Positions 26,641-35,929 of a stretch of 64,000 bases of DNA are shown here, piece by piece. Made by a program: the position numbers and the translations under genes. How positions within the stretch are numbered: the first letter of the stretch is position 1; each line of letters opens with the position of its first letter. Source of the DNA: Clostridium sp. (GTDB taxonomy: Bacteria > Bacillota > Clostridia > Clostridiales > Clostridiaceae); the NCBI GenBank assembly GCA_022773025.1, contig JALEZF010000058.1, forward strand, positions 1-64,000. Direction: 5' to 3'. The notes beneath the pieces are model-generated. The model searched no databases. It saw only the letters and a program-made list of their open reading frames with translations, and was not told the origin of the DNA.

Positions 26641-26680
26641 GAAAAAAATAAATCCAAGGATAAATTATTCCAAGGATTTA
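26641..26680 (-). terminator. Terminator of the cold-shock gene
   Basis: On the minus strand AAATCC-TT-GGA pairs with TCC-TT-GGATTT around a short A/T loop and is followed by ATTTTTTT. Confidence 0.65.
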
Positions 26681-26688
26681 TAAAAAAA

Positions 26689-26898
26689 CTATATTTTTTG
26701 TACGTTGATAGCCATAGGGCCCTTTTCACCTTCTGTTATATCAAAGGTTACATTTTGCCCTTCATGAAGGTCTTTTTCAGGACCCTTTTCTTTTATTTGT
26801 GAATGATGTACAAATACATCATTTCCACATTCACAAGATATAAAGCCATATCCCTTTTCTTGGTCGTACCATTTTACAACGCCAGTTTTTTCTGCCAT
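26689..26898 (-). CDS. Cold-shock protein (CspA family)
   Basis: A 69-residue single cold-shock domain protein. RNP1 (KGYGFISCE) and RNP2 (DVFVHHSQI) are both present, and the C-terminus AINVQKI is typical. The start is ATG 26898, preceded by AAGGAGG on the minus strand; longer upstream readings have no ribosome site. It binds single-stranded RNA/DNA as a chaperone. Two cysteines (SCECGND) are an uncommon replacement in the loop between RNP1 and RNP2. Monocistronic, with its own terminator. Confidence 0.95.
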   Translation of the reverse strand: MAEKTGVVKWYDQEKGYGFISCECGNDVFVHHSQIKEKGPEKDLHEGQNVTFDITEGEKGPMAINVQKI

Positions 26899-27076
26899 AA
26901 ATAAAATCCTCCTTATAAATAAGTTTCTAGAAGTAGTATGGTATAAAAGCACAAAAATTAACCCTAAGTTATTTTAAGATCATTATTTTTAAAACTGTTT
27001 GATGATAAATAAAATAAATAGTAATATAAAAGTATATATGTAAAAATGAAGAAAATTATTATGGGGAGTGATAATT

Positions 27077-28120
27077 GTGAAAGCGGAAAGAAGGCTACTT
27101 ATAGAAAAGCAAGGGAGAAAAATTTATGAATATCATCTTATAAATGATAACAAAGTAGAAGTTAAGATAATGAATCTAGGAGCTATAATAACAGATATAC
27201 TTATTCCCGACTCCTTTGGAAATATAGAAAATGTAGTTGTAAAATGGAAAGATGTTCTAGATTATATAAATGACGGGTCATGTGCAGGGGCTGTAGTAGG
27301 AAGGACTGCGGGAAGAATTGCTGATGGAAATGTATCTATAGGTGGCAAGTGCTATAAACTTTCACAAAACCAAGGAGTGAATACACTCCATGGTGGAGAA
27401 AATGGACTCAATAAAAAAATATGGAAGGGTTTTTTTAAAGAAAATACAGATGAAATGTCAGTAGTATTAGAAACCTTTAGCCAGGATGGAGAAGATGGAT
27501 ATCCAGGTAATGTGAAAATCAAGGTCATATATACTTTAAATAATAAGAATGAATTAAAAATAGAGTACTCTGCTACAGCAGATAAGGACACTTTAATTAA
27601 TTTAACAAATCACAGTTATTTTAATTTGTCTGGAAATTTAAAAACAGATATTTTAGGTGAAAAGCTCACAGTAAAATCTAGCAATATAGCTACTATAAGA
27701 GAAGATTCCGCACTAAGTGGTGAGGTGCTTTCAGTAAAAGGCACACCCTTTGATTTTAGGTTAGCAAAAGAAATTGGCAAGGATATAAGAGAAAATCACA
27801 GACAATTAATTTTAGGAAATGGCTACGACCATCCATGGATATTGGACAATGTTGAAGGACCTTGTGTTATTCTTGAAGATAAAATATCAGGTAGAAAAAT
27901 GGAGGTTACTACAGATAGAAAAGCAGTAGTTATATATTCCACCAACTATCCAGAACAGCAGAAAAAGCTTTTTAATGGAGAAACTCTAAAGAAAAATCAA
28001 GCTATCTGCTTTGAAACACAAAATCTTCCTATAGGAGAAAATGAAAGGTTTATTGAAGAGTCTATTGTAAAAGCTGAAGAAGAATATAAGGCAGTTACAA
28101 CATTTGGGTTTATCTTTTAA
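27077..28120 (+). CDS. galM: Aldose 1-epimerase (mutarotase)
   Basis: About 347 residues from GTG 27077, nine bases after GGGGAG; GTG 27068 is possible but overlaps that ribosome site. The galactose mutarotase fold motifs are VVGRTAGRIADG, NTLHGGENGLNKKIW (substrate His), NLTNHSYFNLSG (catalytic His), GYDHPW and the late CFETQNLPIGENE with the catalytic Glu. It interconverts alpha and beta anomers of galactose or glucose before phosphorylation. galK lies 2 kb away on the other strand; galT and galE are not in the window, so the Leloir pathway is either dispersed or incomplete here. Confidence 0.93.
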   Translation: MKAERRLLIEKQGRKIYEYHLINDNKVEVKIMNLGAIITDILIPDSFGNIENVVVKWKDVLDYINDGSCAGAVVGRTAGRIADGNVSIGGKCYKLSQNQGVNTLHGGENGLNKKIWKGFFKENTDEMSVVLETFSQDGEDGYPGNVKIKVIYTLNNKNELKIEYSATADKDTLINLTNHSYFNLSGNLKTDILGEKLTVKSSNIATIREDSALSGEVLSVKGTPFDFRLAKEIGKDIRENHRQLILGNGYDHPWILDNVEGPCVILEDKISGRKMEVTTDRKAVVIYSTNYPEQQKKLFNGETLKKNQAICFETQNLPIGENERFIEESIVKAEEEYKAVTTFGFIF

Positions 28121-28190
28121 TATAAATTAAATTTTTCAATTTTACGCATACTATTTTCGTTAGAAAACTTAAAGGACGGAGGTGTCTCTT

Positions 28191-29093
28191 ATGAAAGTAA
28201 AAGATAAATTTTTAGCTGACGTAGAAAATGGTCAAAGCACTAAAATAGCTTTAATGGTAATGAAGATAATTTTTAAAGATGAAAACAAAGTTGTATGTAT
28301 ATTAGCAGATAAGACAGGAGAAATAAAAGCAAACATATTTGGAGGAAATAAAGACATAGCAGAAGGAAAATTAATAGTAGCAGAGGGAACAAAGGATAGT
28401 AGTTTTGATGTAAAGAAATATGAATTTCTATCAGAATATGAATTAGAGGACTATCTTCCTATGGTAAAAACTTCCATTGATCATATAATGAATGAAATTG
28501 AAGAATACACAAAGGATTATGTGATTTCAAGAGAAGGTATAGCCTTAAACGATTATTTTTTCAAAGATGAGGATTTTTTAGAAAAATTTAAAAGAGGTAT
28601 AGGTGGAGTATCTATGCATCACAATTATATAGGAGGACTTGCGGAACATACTTTAAATGTAATGTCTCTTACAGCTATGCTCTGTGAAAAATATGACTGC
28701 AGAAGACGCGAAATAGCAATGCTTTCTGCAAAACTTCATGATATAGGGAAGATTTATGAACTCTCTTTTGAAGGTCCATTTAAGTATACATTGAGGGGAG
28801 AAATGGAAGGGCATATAGTTATAGGTGTGCAGATGATTAATGAAGCAATAAAATCAAGACCTGATTTCTATTCTGATGATTTTGTATGTAGGATTAAGGG
28901 GTGTGTAACACAGCATCATGGAAAACTTGAATACGGATCTCCTAGGCCTATAAAGACAGAGGAAGCCTTTATAGTGAATTTTGCGGATTCTATAGATGCA
29001 ACTATGAATAAGGTATCACAACTAAAAGAGAAGACAGAAAGTGATACTTGGTCTGAATATGATAGAAGGATTGAAACAAAATTATATTTATAA
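28191..29093 (+). CDS. 3'-5' exoribonuclease YhaM family (OB-fold plus HD domain)
   Basis: About 300 residues from ATG 28191, which follows GGACGGAGGTG. An N-terminal OB-fold nucleic-acid-binding domain (about 1-90; VVCILADKTGEIKANIFGG) is followed by an HD hydrolase domain with HHNYIGGLAEHTLNV, the metal site AKLHDIGKIYEL and VTQHHGKLEYGSPRPIKTEEAFIVNFADSIDA. This is the YhaM/Cbf1 architecture, a Mn2+- or Co2+-dependent exonuclease that trims RNA 3' ends and also acts on single-stranded DNA. Usual length is about 310-315. It stands alone, convergent to galK with a shared terminator. Confidence 0.9.
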   Translation: MKVKDKFLADVENGQSTKIALMVMKIIFKDENKVVCILADKTGEIKANIFGGNKDIAEGKLIVAEGTKDSSFDVKKYEFLSEYELEDYLPMVKTSIDHIMNEIEEYTKDYVISREGIALNDYFFKDEDFLEKFKRGIGGVSMHHNYIGGLAEHTLNVMSLTAMLCEKYDCRRREIAMLSAKLHDIGKIYELSFEGPFKYTLRGEMEGHIVIGVQMINEAIKSRPDFYSDDFVCRIKGCVTQHHGKLEYGSPRPIKTEEAFIVNFADSIDATMNKVSQLKEKTESDTWSEYDRRIETKLYL

Positions 29094-29202
29094 ATATAAA
29101 AACTTATAGTAATACCTAAATCATGGAAAGAATTTGAGGATAATACTAAAGAGAAATATAAAGCATTGACTGCTAGAGATTAATATGATTATTATAAAAA
29201 GA

Positions 29203-29248
29203 TTAAAAGTCATAATCATAAGTTAAACTTGTGATTATGACTTTTAAA
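29203..29248. terminator. Bidirectional terminator between yhaM-like gene and galK
   Basis: TTAAAAGTCATAATCATAAG / CTTGTGATTATGACTTTTAA. Upstream of it, 29105-29200 reads VIPKSWKEFEDNTKEKYKALTARD and a stop; it could be a small gene remnant, but I cannot assign it. Confidence 0.8.
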
Positions 29249-29249
29249 A

Positions 29250-30428
29250 TTATAAATCCATTAATTTTCTAGCACCATCAGAGATATCTACTATATAAAA
29301 GCTAGGTGCATAGCCTATTTTTTCTTTATATTTTTTAGTGGAGTATTCTATAAATTTATCTATAGAATCTTCCTTAACTAAAGATACTGTGCATCCTCCA
29401 AATCCAGCACCTGTCATACGAGAACCAAGAACTATATCTTTTTGTTCCTGAGCAGAGGCAACTAAGGTATCCAGTTCTATTCCAGTAACCTCATAATCAT
29501 TTTTTAATGATTCATGAGAGTCATTTAGAAGCTGTCCAAAAAGTTTCATGTCATTTTCTTCTAAAGCACTGACAGCTTTTAGAGTTCTTTGGTTTTCTAA
29601 AACAGCATGTCTTGCTCTCTTTAAAAGTATAGGGTTTTCTATATGATTTTTAAGGGATGCAAAATCCTCCTCTGATAGTTCACCAAGAGAAGATATGTTC
29701 TTGTGTTTTTGTAAGATAGCAAGTGCTTCTTCGCATTCACTTCTTCTTTCATTGTATTTAGAGTCCACAAGAGTACGCTTTTTATTTGTATTTCCTATTA
29801 TAAGCTTATATCCATCCATGGATAGAGTGCTGTATCTATATTTTAAAGTGTTGCAGTCAAGGAGAATAGCAGAATTTTCTTTTCCCATACATATTGCAAA
29901 CTCATCCATTATCCCACAGTTTACACCTATAAATTTGTTTTCTGCTTCCTGACATAGCTTAGCCATATCTACCATATCAATATCAAGCTTAAATACATCT
30001 TTTAATATTACACCTACAAGTACCAATAAAGATGCAGATGATGATAATCCTGAGCCATTTGGAATGTTTCCATATACTAATATGTTTAATCCTGTACAAA
30101 TATTAAAATCGTGATCTTTTAATATCTTAATTATTCCTTTAGGATAATTTGCCCAGCCATGGTCTTTTGAATAGACTAACTCATCTAGATCAAATTCAAT
30201 TATGCCATTTTCTTCGAAGTTCATGGAATAAACCTTAAATTTTTTATCATTACGTCTTTCTATTAACCCATATGTTCCGATGGAAAGTGCACAAGGAAAT
30301 ACATGTCCACCATTGTAATCTGTATGTTCACCAATTAAGTTAACTCTTCCTGGAGAAAAGTATGAACTACAAGGATTTGAATTGAAAATCTCTTTAAAAG
30401 AATCTGATAAATTTTTAATAATATCCAT
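29250..30428 (-). CDS. galK: Galactokinase
   Basis: About 392 residues from ATG 30428; AGGAGG lies nine bases upstream on the minus strand, and a TTG two codons earlier is less favourable. GHMP-kinase motifs: the galactokinase signature GRVNLIGEHTDYNGGHVFP (about 28-46), the phosphate loop PNGSGLSSSASLLV, GIMDEFAICMGKE, and motif 3 GSRMTGAGFGGCTVSL. It phosphorylates galactose at C1 with ATP. The length matches the 390-residue norm. galM is nearby but on the other strand; no galT, galE or regulator gene adjoins. Confidence 0.95.
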   Translation of the reverse strand: MDIIKNLSDSFKEIFNSNPCSSYFSPGRVNLIGEHTDYNGGHVFPCALSIGTYGLIERRNDKKFKVYSMNFEENGIIEFDLDELVYSKDHGWANYPKGIIKILKDHDFNICTGLNILVYGNIPNGSGLSSSASLLVLVGVILKDVFKLDIDMVDMAKLCQEAENKFIGVNCGIMDEFAICMGKENSAILLDCNTLKYRYSTLSMDGYKLIIGNTNKKRTLVDSKYNERRSECEEALAILQKHKNISSLGELSEEDFASLKNHIENPILLKRARHAVLENQRTLKAVSALEENDMKLFGQLLNDSHESLKNDYEVTGIELDTLVASAQEQKDIVLGSRMTGAGFGGCTVSLVKEDSIDKFIEYSTKKYKEKIGYAPSFYIVDISDGARKLMDL

Positions 30429-30584
30429 ATCCAATAACCTCCTTACATGTATTTAAATAGTAACTCATTGTGGGAGAAAAGTAAATACTATAGAGGCTAG
30501 AATAGAAAAATGAAATTCGTAATATTAAGCAGAATGTAGTAAACTATTATAGTAGAAAATTATTTAAAAGGGGGATTATGCAGA

Positions 30585-31526
30585 ATGAAATTGATAGATT
30601 TGCACTGTGATACTATAAGCCATTTCATGGGAGAAAATACAGAAGTCACATTAAAAAGAAACAATCTTTCAGTAGACTTAGAGAAACTAAAGCAAGGTGA
30701 TTATCTGGCACAGACTTTTGCTCTCTTTGTAAACAAGGAACATGTAAAAAGCCCTCATGATTATTGCATGAAGATGGCAGAAAAATTTTTTCAAGAGATA
30801 GACAAAAATAGCAGTCTAATAGCTCTTGCACGTAATTATGATGAAATAATAAAAAATGAAAAAGAAGGCAGGCTATCAGCTATTTTATCTATAGAAGAAG
30901 GTGCTACCATAGAGGGAAATCTTAAAAATTTAAAAGATTTTTATGATATGGGAGTAAGGATGATGACTCTTACATGGAATTATGAAAATGAAATAGGATA
31001 TCCTAATAAGGGTGAGGAGAATCATACTAAAGGATTAAAGCCTTTTGGAGTAGAAACTGTAGAGTATATGAATGAATTAGGAATGCTAGTTGATGTATCT
31101 CATTTATCTGATGGTGGCTTTTATGATGTAGCTAAAATCTCGAGAAAACCTTTTATAGCTACTCATTCAAATGCTAGGTCTGTGACAGGTCATATGAGAA
31201 ATTTAACCGATGATATGATAAAGATTCTATCTAACAAAGGTGGAGTTACAGGGATAAACTTCTGTTCTGCTTTTATGGGGGATCATGGTGACAACACCTA
31301 TATAGAGGATATGATAAAACATATTAAACATATAAGAAATGTGGGTGGCATAGATGTATTAGCCATTGGAACAGATTTTGATGGTATAAGCTCTAAAGTT
31401 GAAATAGACAATGCTAGCCAAATGGGAAAACTTGTACAAGCTCTAGATAAGGCTGGATTTAAAGAAGAAGATATAGAAAAACTATATTATAAAAATGCCC
31501 TTAGATTAATTAAGGATGTATTATAA
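30585..31526 (+). CDS. Membrane dipeptidase (renal dipeptidase family, M19)
   Basis: A 313-residue zinc dipeptidase. Metal-binding and active-site motifs are IDLHCDTIS at the N-terminus, LSIEEGATIEGN (bridging Glu), GMLVDVSHLSDGGF, PFIATHSNARSVTGHMRN and IGTDFDGIS. No signal peptide, so the name notwithstanding it is cytosolic; bacterial members hydrolyse dipeptides, including L-D forms. Length is normal. AAGGGGGATTATGCAGA precedes the ATG. It is a single gene, with divergent galK upstream. Confidence 0.92.
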   Translation: MKLIDLHCDTISHFMGENTEVTLKRNNLSVDLEKLKQGDYLAQTFALFVNKEHVKSPHDYCMKMAEKFFQEIDKNSSLIALARNYDEIIKNEKEGRLSAILSIEEGATIEGNLKNLKDFYDMGVRMMTLTWNYENEIGYPNKGEENHTKGLKPFGVETVEYMNELGMLVDVSHLSDGGFYDVAKISRKPFIATHSNARSVTGHMRNLTDDMIKILSNKGGVTGINFCSAFMGDHGDNTYIEDMIKHIKHIRNVGGIDVLAIGTDFDGISSKVEIDNASQMGKLVQALDKAGFKEEDIEKLYYKNALRLIKDVL

Positions 31527-31726
31527 ACTAATAAGGGATGTGTTAAGAAGTATTTTTAGTACATCTTTTATTTTTCATCACATATATGTCTTATATTTCT
31601 TTAGAATAGAAGAAAATGAATATAATCTGTTTCATTGAAAAAAATAGTTTAAATTAATAATATTCATATATATAATAGTATTGTTATAAAAAAATAGATT
31701 TTAAATAAATGATAAGGTGTGAAGAA

Positions 31727-32893
31727 ATGGAAGAACTAAAAAAAGCTATTGATGAAGCCATCACTTCAGAAGTAGTTAAAGCAGTTATAAGCAATAGATT
31801 AAACAAAGAAGTAAAATATAACAAAATAAATATTACTCTTAAAGAAAATAATGGTAGTGAATATTATCAAATAGAAAAATTCACGGATAAACAAGTTTTT
31901 CATGAAAATATAGAAAAGAATATTTTAAGAGACAAAATGTTAGAATATTTATCAAAGGATTATAAACAGCTTTCAGCGTGGTGTAATGGCAAAACCTTTG
32001 ATCTAAAGATATCTAAAAAAGGAAAAGTGCTTTTATCGAAGAAAAAATCAAATAACTCTCCAGTTATAAATAAAAGTCACAACAAAGAAAAACAGTATAT
32101 TCTTAAAGAAGGAATGATTATAGAGCCTCTTATAGATTTAGGGGTTTTTACAAAGGAAGGAAAAGTAATTAATTCTAAGTATGACAAATACAAGCAGATA
32201 AATAGATTTATTGAAATTATTGATGATGAAATCAAAAATCAAGATATAAAGGAATTAACTATTTTAGATTTTGGATGTGGAAAATCCTATTTGACCTTTG
32301 TGCTTTATTATTACTTTGTGGAGATAAAAAAAATAAATGTGAAAATGATAGGACTTGACCTTAAAGAAGATGTTATAAAGAAATGTAATGAAATAGCAAA
32401 AAGGTACAACTATGAAAATCTTCATTTTGAATTAGGAGATATAAACGGATTTAAATATAACAACAATGTAGATATGGTTATAACACTTCATGCTTGCGAC
32501 ACAGCCACTGATTATGCATTATATAATGCGGTAAAATGGAATGCAAAAATGATTTTTTCTGTACCATGCTGTCAACATGAATTTAATTCTCAAATAAAAT
32601 CAGATGATTTATCTATTATAACTCGATATGGAATAATACAGGAAAGAATAAGTGCCCTTATGACTGATGCAGTTAGGGGGAATCTTTTAGAAGTAGCAGG
32701 ATATAAAACTCAACTCTTGGAGTTTATAGATATAGCTCATTCTCCTAAAAATATATTGATAAGAGCATCTAAGAGCAACATATCTAAAGAAAAGAAGGAA
32801 AAAGCCCTAATTGAAGTGAAAAATTTAATTAAGGAATTTAATATTACACCAACTTTATTAAAATTATTTATGGAAAGCAAAATTATAGATTAA
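31727..32893 (+). CDS. SAM-dependent methyltransferase (Methyltransf_32 type)
   Basis: About 388 residues from ATG 31727, with AAGGTG eight bases upstream; ATG 31709 is an alternative. The N-terminal 130 residues form a poorly conserved domain; the C-terminal half has LDFGCGKSYLTFVLYYYF (motif I), MIGLDLKEDVI, VDMVITLHACDTATDYAL and IFSVPCCQHEFN, which together match the Methyltransf_32 family. Members with the HACDTATD and CCQHE motifs are thought to modify RNA or protein, but the substrate is not established. Single gene with a strong terminator. Confidence 0.85.
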   Translation: MEELKKAIDEAITSEVVKAVISNRLNKEVKYNKINITLKENNGSEYYQIEKFTDKQVFHENIEKNILRDKMLEYLSKDYKQLSAWCNGKTFDLKISKKGKVLLSKKKSNNSPVINKSHNKEKQYILKEGMIIEPLIDLGVFTKEGKVINSKYDKYKQINRFIEIIDDEIKNQDIKELTILDFGCGKSYLTFVLYYYFVEIKKINVKMIGLDLKEDVIKKCNEIAKRYNYENLHFELGDINGFKYNNNVDMVITLHACDTATDYALYNAVKWNAKMIFSVPCCQHEFNSQIKSDDLSIITRYGIIQERISALMTDAVRGNLLEVAGYKTQLLEFIDIAHSPKNILIRASKSNISKEKKEKALIEVKNLIKEFNITPTLLKLFMESKIID

Positions 32894-32897
32894 AATA

Positions 32898-32943
32898 AAA
32901 GATCTCCTCACAAAAATATAAAGATGTGAGGAGATTTGTTTTT
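32898..32943 (+). terminator. Terminator of the methyltransferase gene
   Basis: AAGATCTCCTCAC / GTGAGGAGATTTG with a 14-base loop and TTTTT. Confidence 0.8.
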
Positions 32944-33180
32944 AGAAGAATAAGTACGGAGTGGGGTTAGGCATCAAGGTATGATCATTTAGTAAGAGAT
33001 TTTTGTTATAGGAATGAGGGATACCATGATAAAGCTATAAAAAGATTAATATATGTAATATGTTGCTGTGGACAAAATTTTAGAAAGGTTTATAATAATA
33101 AAGGGTTTAATCATATGTTTCTTATAATTTTTTTATATATTACGATAAAAAACATGATATAATATAAAAAAAAGATTGGG
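32944..33180. other. Gap with a possible gene remnant
   Basis: From 32972 a frame without stops encodes ASRYDHLVRDFCYRNEGYHD and continues for about 60 codons to near 33160, but it lacks a start codon and ribosome site and matches nothing I know. The last 60 bases are very A/T-rich and include TATAAT-like words before the transpeptidase gene. Confidence 0.35.
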
Positions 33181-33215
33181 AGATTTTGGATTCATTTGAA
33201 GGGAGACTGAGCTCA

Positions 33216-34601
33216 ATGGAGGCAGAAGTAGCAAAACAAACCAATATAAAAAAAGTATCAATAATCATTTTAGCAGTGGTAGCTGTTATTTACTTAGGAG
33301 CGTCCTTATACTTTACAAAACATTTTTATTTTAATTGTATTATTAACGGTGTGGATGTCAGTGGTGACACTGTTGCAGAAACAGAAGATAAGATGACGAA
33401 AGAATTAGAAGCTTATACCCTAACCCTAAAAGGCAGGGAAGACAAGAATGAAGAACTTCTTGGAAAGAATGTAGGATTAAAATATATATCTACAGGGGAG
33501 ATACAACAGGCAAAAGATAAGCAAAACCCATTTTCATGGCCTATTTCTATCTTTAAAAAAGAAGAATATGAGATTTCGTCGTCAGTTGAATATGATGAGA
33601 AAATGCTAAATGATGAATTGGCAAAGATGGTATTCTATAAGGATGAAAACGTAGTAGAACCTAAAGATTCTTATATTGAATATAAGGATGGAACTTATAA
33701 TATTATAGATGAAATTTATGGAAACAAGGTTAATAGGGAGACACTTACTGAAAAGGTGAAGAAATCAGTAGTGGATGGAGAAACACTAATTGATCTTGAT
33801 AAAGATGGTTGCTACTATAATCCTAAATACACATCAAAATCTAGTGAAGTTGTGGATGCCGCAGCTAATCTTAACAAATATGTATCTGCTAAAGTAAATT
33901 ATAATTTTGGAGGCAATATAGAAAGTGTAAATGGAGATATGATTCATCAATGGATAGGTGTTGATAATGAATTCAAAGTTTCTATAGATGAGTCAAAAGT
34001 AAGTAATTATATAAGTTCCCTTGCTAGAAAGTATAATACTAGGGGAAGGACAAGAAGCTTTAAAACTTCTTCAGGAAATATTATAAATATCAGTGGAGGA
34101 GATTATGGCTGGGTTCTTGATTCTAATGCTGAAACCAGCGGATTAATAGAGGCAATTAAAAATGGACAAGAGATTAATAAAGAGCCAAGTTATAGCCAAA
34201 AAGGTAGAGTCTATGGAGCAAATGATATTGGAGATACCTATGTGGAAATAGATATGACAAAACAACATATGTGGTTTTATAAAAATGGGTCTCTTATTAC
34301 AGAAGGTGATGTTGTTACAGGAGATATGCAAAACAACTGGGGAACACCAGGTGGAATTTATAGATTAAAATATAAAGAAAAAAATGCAACTTTAGTAGGT
34401 CAAGATTATGCTTCACCTGTGAGTTTTTGGATGCCTTTTAACGGAGGAATAGGAATTCATGATGCTACATGGAGAGATGTGTTTGGAAAAGAAGAATATA
34501 AAACTAATGGATCTCATGGATGCATAAATGCACCTTATGCTGTAGCTAATGCTATATTTGACAATATAGAAGTTGGAACTCCAATAGTATGTTTTTATTA
34601 A
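33216..34601 (+). CDS. L,D-transpeptidase (YkuD) with peptidoglycan-binding domain
   Basis: About 461 residues from ATG 33216; TTG 33186, also with GGGAG upstream, is a second possible start. One transmembrane helix (IIILAVVAVIYLGASLYF) anchors it with the bulk outside. A PG_binding_4 region with the usual INGVDVSGDTVAETE entry covers about 45-320, and the YkuD catalytic domain is C-terminal: YVEIDMTKQHMWFYKNG, then GGIGIHDATWRD and NGSHGCINAPY with the active-site Cys. It forms 3-3 cross-links in peptidoglycan or attaches proteins to it. Monocistronic, terminator follows. Confidence 0.93.
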   Translation: MEAEVAKQTNIKKVSIIILAVVAVIYLGASLYFTKHFYFNCIINGVDVSGDTVAETEDKMTKELEAYTLTLKGREDKNEELLGKNVGLKYISTGEIQQAKDKQNPFSWPISIFKKEEYEISSSVEYDEKMLNDELAKMVFYKDENVVEPKDSYIEYKDGTYNIIDEIYGNKVNRETLTEKVKKSVVDGETLIDLDKDGCYYNPKYTSKSSEVVDAAANLNKYVSAKVNYNFGGNIESVNGDMIHQWIGVDNEFKVSIDESKVSNYISSLARKYNTRGRTRSFKTSSGNIINISGGDYGWVLDSNAETSGLIEAIKNGQEINKEPSYSQKGRVYGANDIGDTYVEIDMTKQHMWFYKNGSLITEGDVVTGDMQNNWGTPGGIYRLKYKEKNATLVGQDYASPVSFWMPFNGGIGIHDATWRDVFGKEEYKTNGSHGCINAPYAVANAIFDNIEVGTPIVCFY

Positions 34602-34610
34602 AATAAATTT

Positions 34611-34656
34611 AAAGGTGATAAAGATACAAATATGTATTTTTATCACCTTTTCTTTT
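34611..34656 (+). terminator. Terminator of the L,D-transpeptidase gene
   Basis: AAAGGTGATAAAGATA / TATTTTTATCACCTTT and TTCTTTT. Confidence 0.8.
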
Positions 34657-34889
34657 ATAAATGGTGAAGGGTATATAATCGTACTATAAAAATTTACAAC
34701 AAACAACATTAAAGTCATATTGTTAATATATTAAAAAAAACTTAAACTATTAATAGGCAAATGTATAGAAAAAATATGTAATAGGGAGTATAATAAAATT
34801 GTAGGAAATAATATACATAAATATACAAAAGTATTAAATAAAGATTAAACTATACATTATTTGACATATACTAACAATTAGGAGGAGCT

Positions 34890-35450
34890 ATGATAGAAAC
34901 CATACTTCTTGCAATACTTGTAGCAAAAATAAAGGGATATAAGATAAGACAAGTATTTAAGTCGTGGACAATTTATCCTTTACTATTATTAGAATTCATA
35001 ACTGCAATAGGACAAGTTATGATTTTTAATGGAAACTATGATTTTATAAAGATCGTAGGACCATTAAAAGTTGTATATTTAAGTGCATATTTATTCTTAA
35101 TATTAAAATATGAGATTTATGGAAGTGCAATATGTGGCTCAATATCTATGATATTTGGTGGAATCTTAAATAATATTGCTATAAAAGCTAATAGGGGATT
35201 TATGCCAGTGTTTCCTAGTTTATCATATAGCACTGGATATTTTAAAGAGGGTGTTTTTGATATAGTAAACGATATACATATATTAGGAAATTCCCATACT
35301 CAGCTTTGGTTTTTGACAGATTTTATAGACCTTGGTTACAGTATTCTTAGTATAGGAGATATATTTATAAGGGTGTTTGTATTTTTAATAATATATAATT
35401 CAATAAAGAAATCAAACATTTATTTAACAAAGGAGGAAAAGGCATGCTAA
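34890..35450 (+). CDS. DUF5317 family membrane protein of the agr locus
   Basis: A 186-residue membrane protein with four or five hydrophobic segments. The middle GGILNNIAIKANRGFMPVFP and later LWFLTDFIDLGYSILSIGDIFI are the conserved DUF5317 features. Function unknown. AGGAGGAGCT stands just before the ATG. Its stop overlaps the start of the next gene by seven bases, and agrB and agrD follow on the same strand, so it is the first gene of a four-gene agr-type operon. A role in signal peptide export, sensing or protection is possible but unproven. Confidence 0.8.
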   Translation: MIETILLAILVAKIKGYKIRQVFKSWTIYPLLLLEFITAIGQVMIFNGNYDFIKIVGPLKVVYLSAYLFLILKYEIYGSAICGSISMIFGGILNNIAIKANRGFMPVFPSLSYSTGYFKEGVFDIVNDIHILGNSHTQLWFLTDFIDLGYSILSIGDIFIRVFVFLIIYNSIKKSNIYLTKEEKAC

Positions 35451-35929
35451 GATTGACACCACTTGAACTTGTAGCTAGATTAATACCAGAAGTATTACTT
35501 TTTATACTTGCCACATATACATTTTCTAATACAAAAATAAATTTAAAAAAATACATATTATCTAGTGCTGCATTAGGAATATGTGTATTTTTAATAAGGA
35601 TGTTACCTATAAATTATGGGGTACATACTATATTAAATCTTATGATGTTGACCATAATTACAGTTTCAATAAATAAGATTGATGTAATTAGAGGAATAAG
35701 GTCATCTATAGTAACATCAATAATATTATTTATATGTGAAGGATTAAATATGGTAATGCTAAATGTGAGATTTGGTGATAGTGTTGAACAAGTTATTTCT
35801 AACCCTACATCAAAAACAATATATGGGATACCATCTTTAGTATGTTTTTCTATTATAGTAATAACATATTATTGTTATTTAAACAAAAAAGGTAGGATCA
35901 AAGATGTGGAGTGTAGAAAAGATATGTAA
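35444..35929 (+). CDS. Unknown membrane protein upstream of agrB
   Basis: A 161-residue protein with about five transmembrane segments (LLFILATYTF; ILSSAALGICVFLIRML; TILNLMMLTIITV; SIVTSIILFICEGLNMVML; LVCFSIIVITYYCYL). I do not know its family; the layout resembles the membrane-sensor part of clostridial AgrC-like kinases without any kinase domain. AAAGGAGG is nine bases before the ATG. It overlaps the DUF5317 gene upstream (7 bases) and agrB downstream (26 bases), so translation of all three is coupled. It could be a receptor or chaperone for the autoinducer. Confidence 0.7.
   Translation: MLRLTPLELVARLIPEVLLFILATYTFSNTKINLKKYILSSAALGICVFLIRMLPINYGVHTILNLMMLTIITVSINKIDVIRGIRSSIVTSIILFICEGLNMVMLNVRFGDSVEQVISNPTSKTIYGIPSLVCFSIIVITYYCYLNKKGRIKDVECRKDM

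Noticed and set aside
29105..29200. Short open stretch after the YhaM-like gene
   Set aside because: About 30 codons without start or ribosome site; cannot be supported as a gene.
32972..33160. Possible gene in the gap before the L,D-transpeptidase
   Set aside because: About 60 open codons but no start codon, ribosome site or recognisable family; kept only as a possible remnant.
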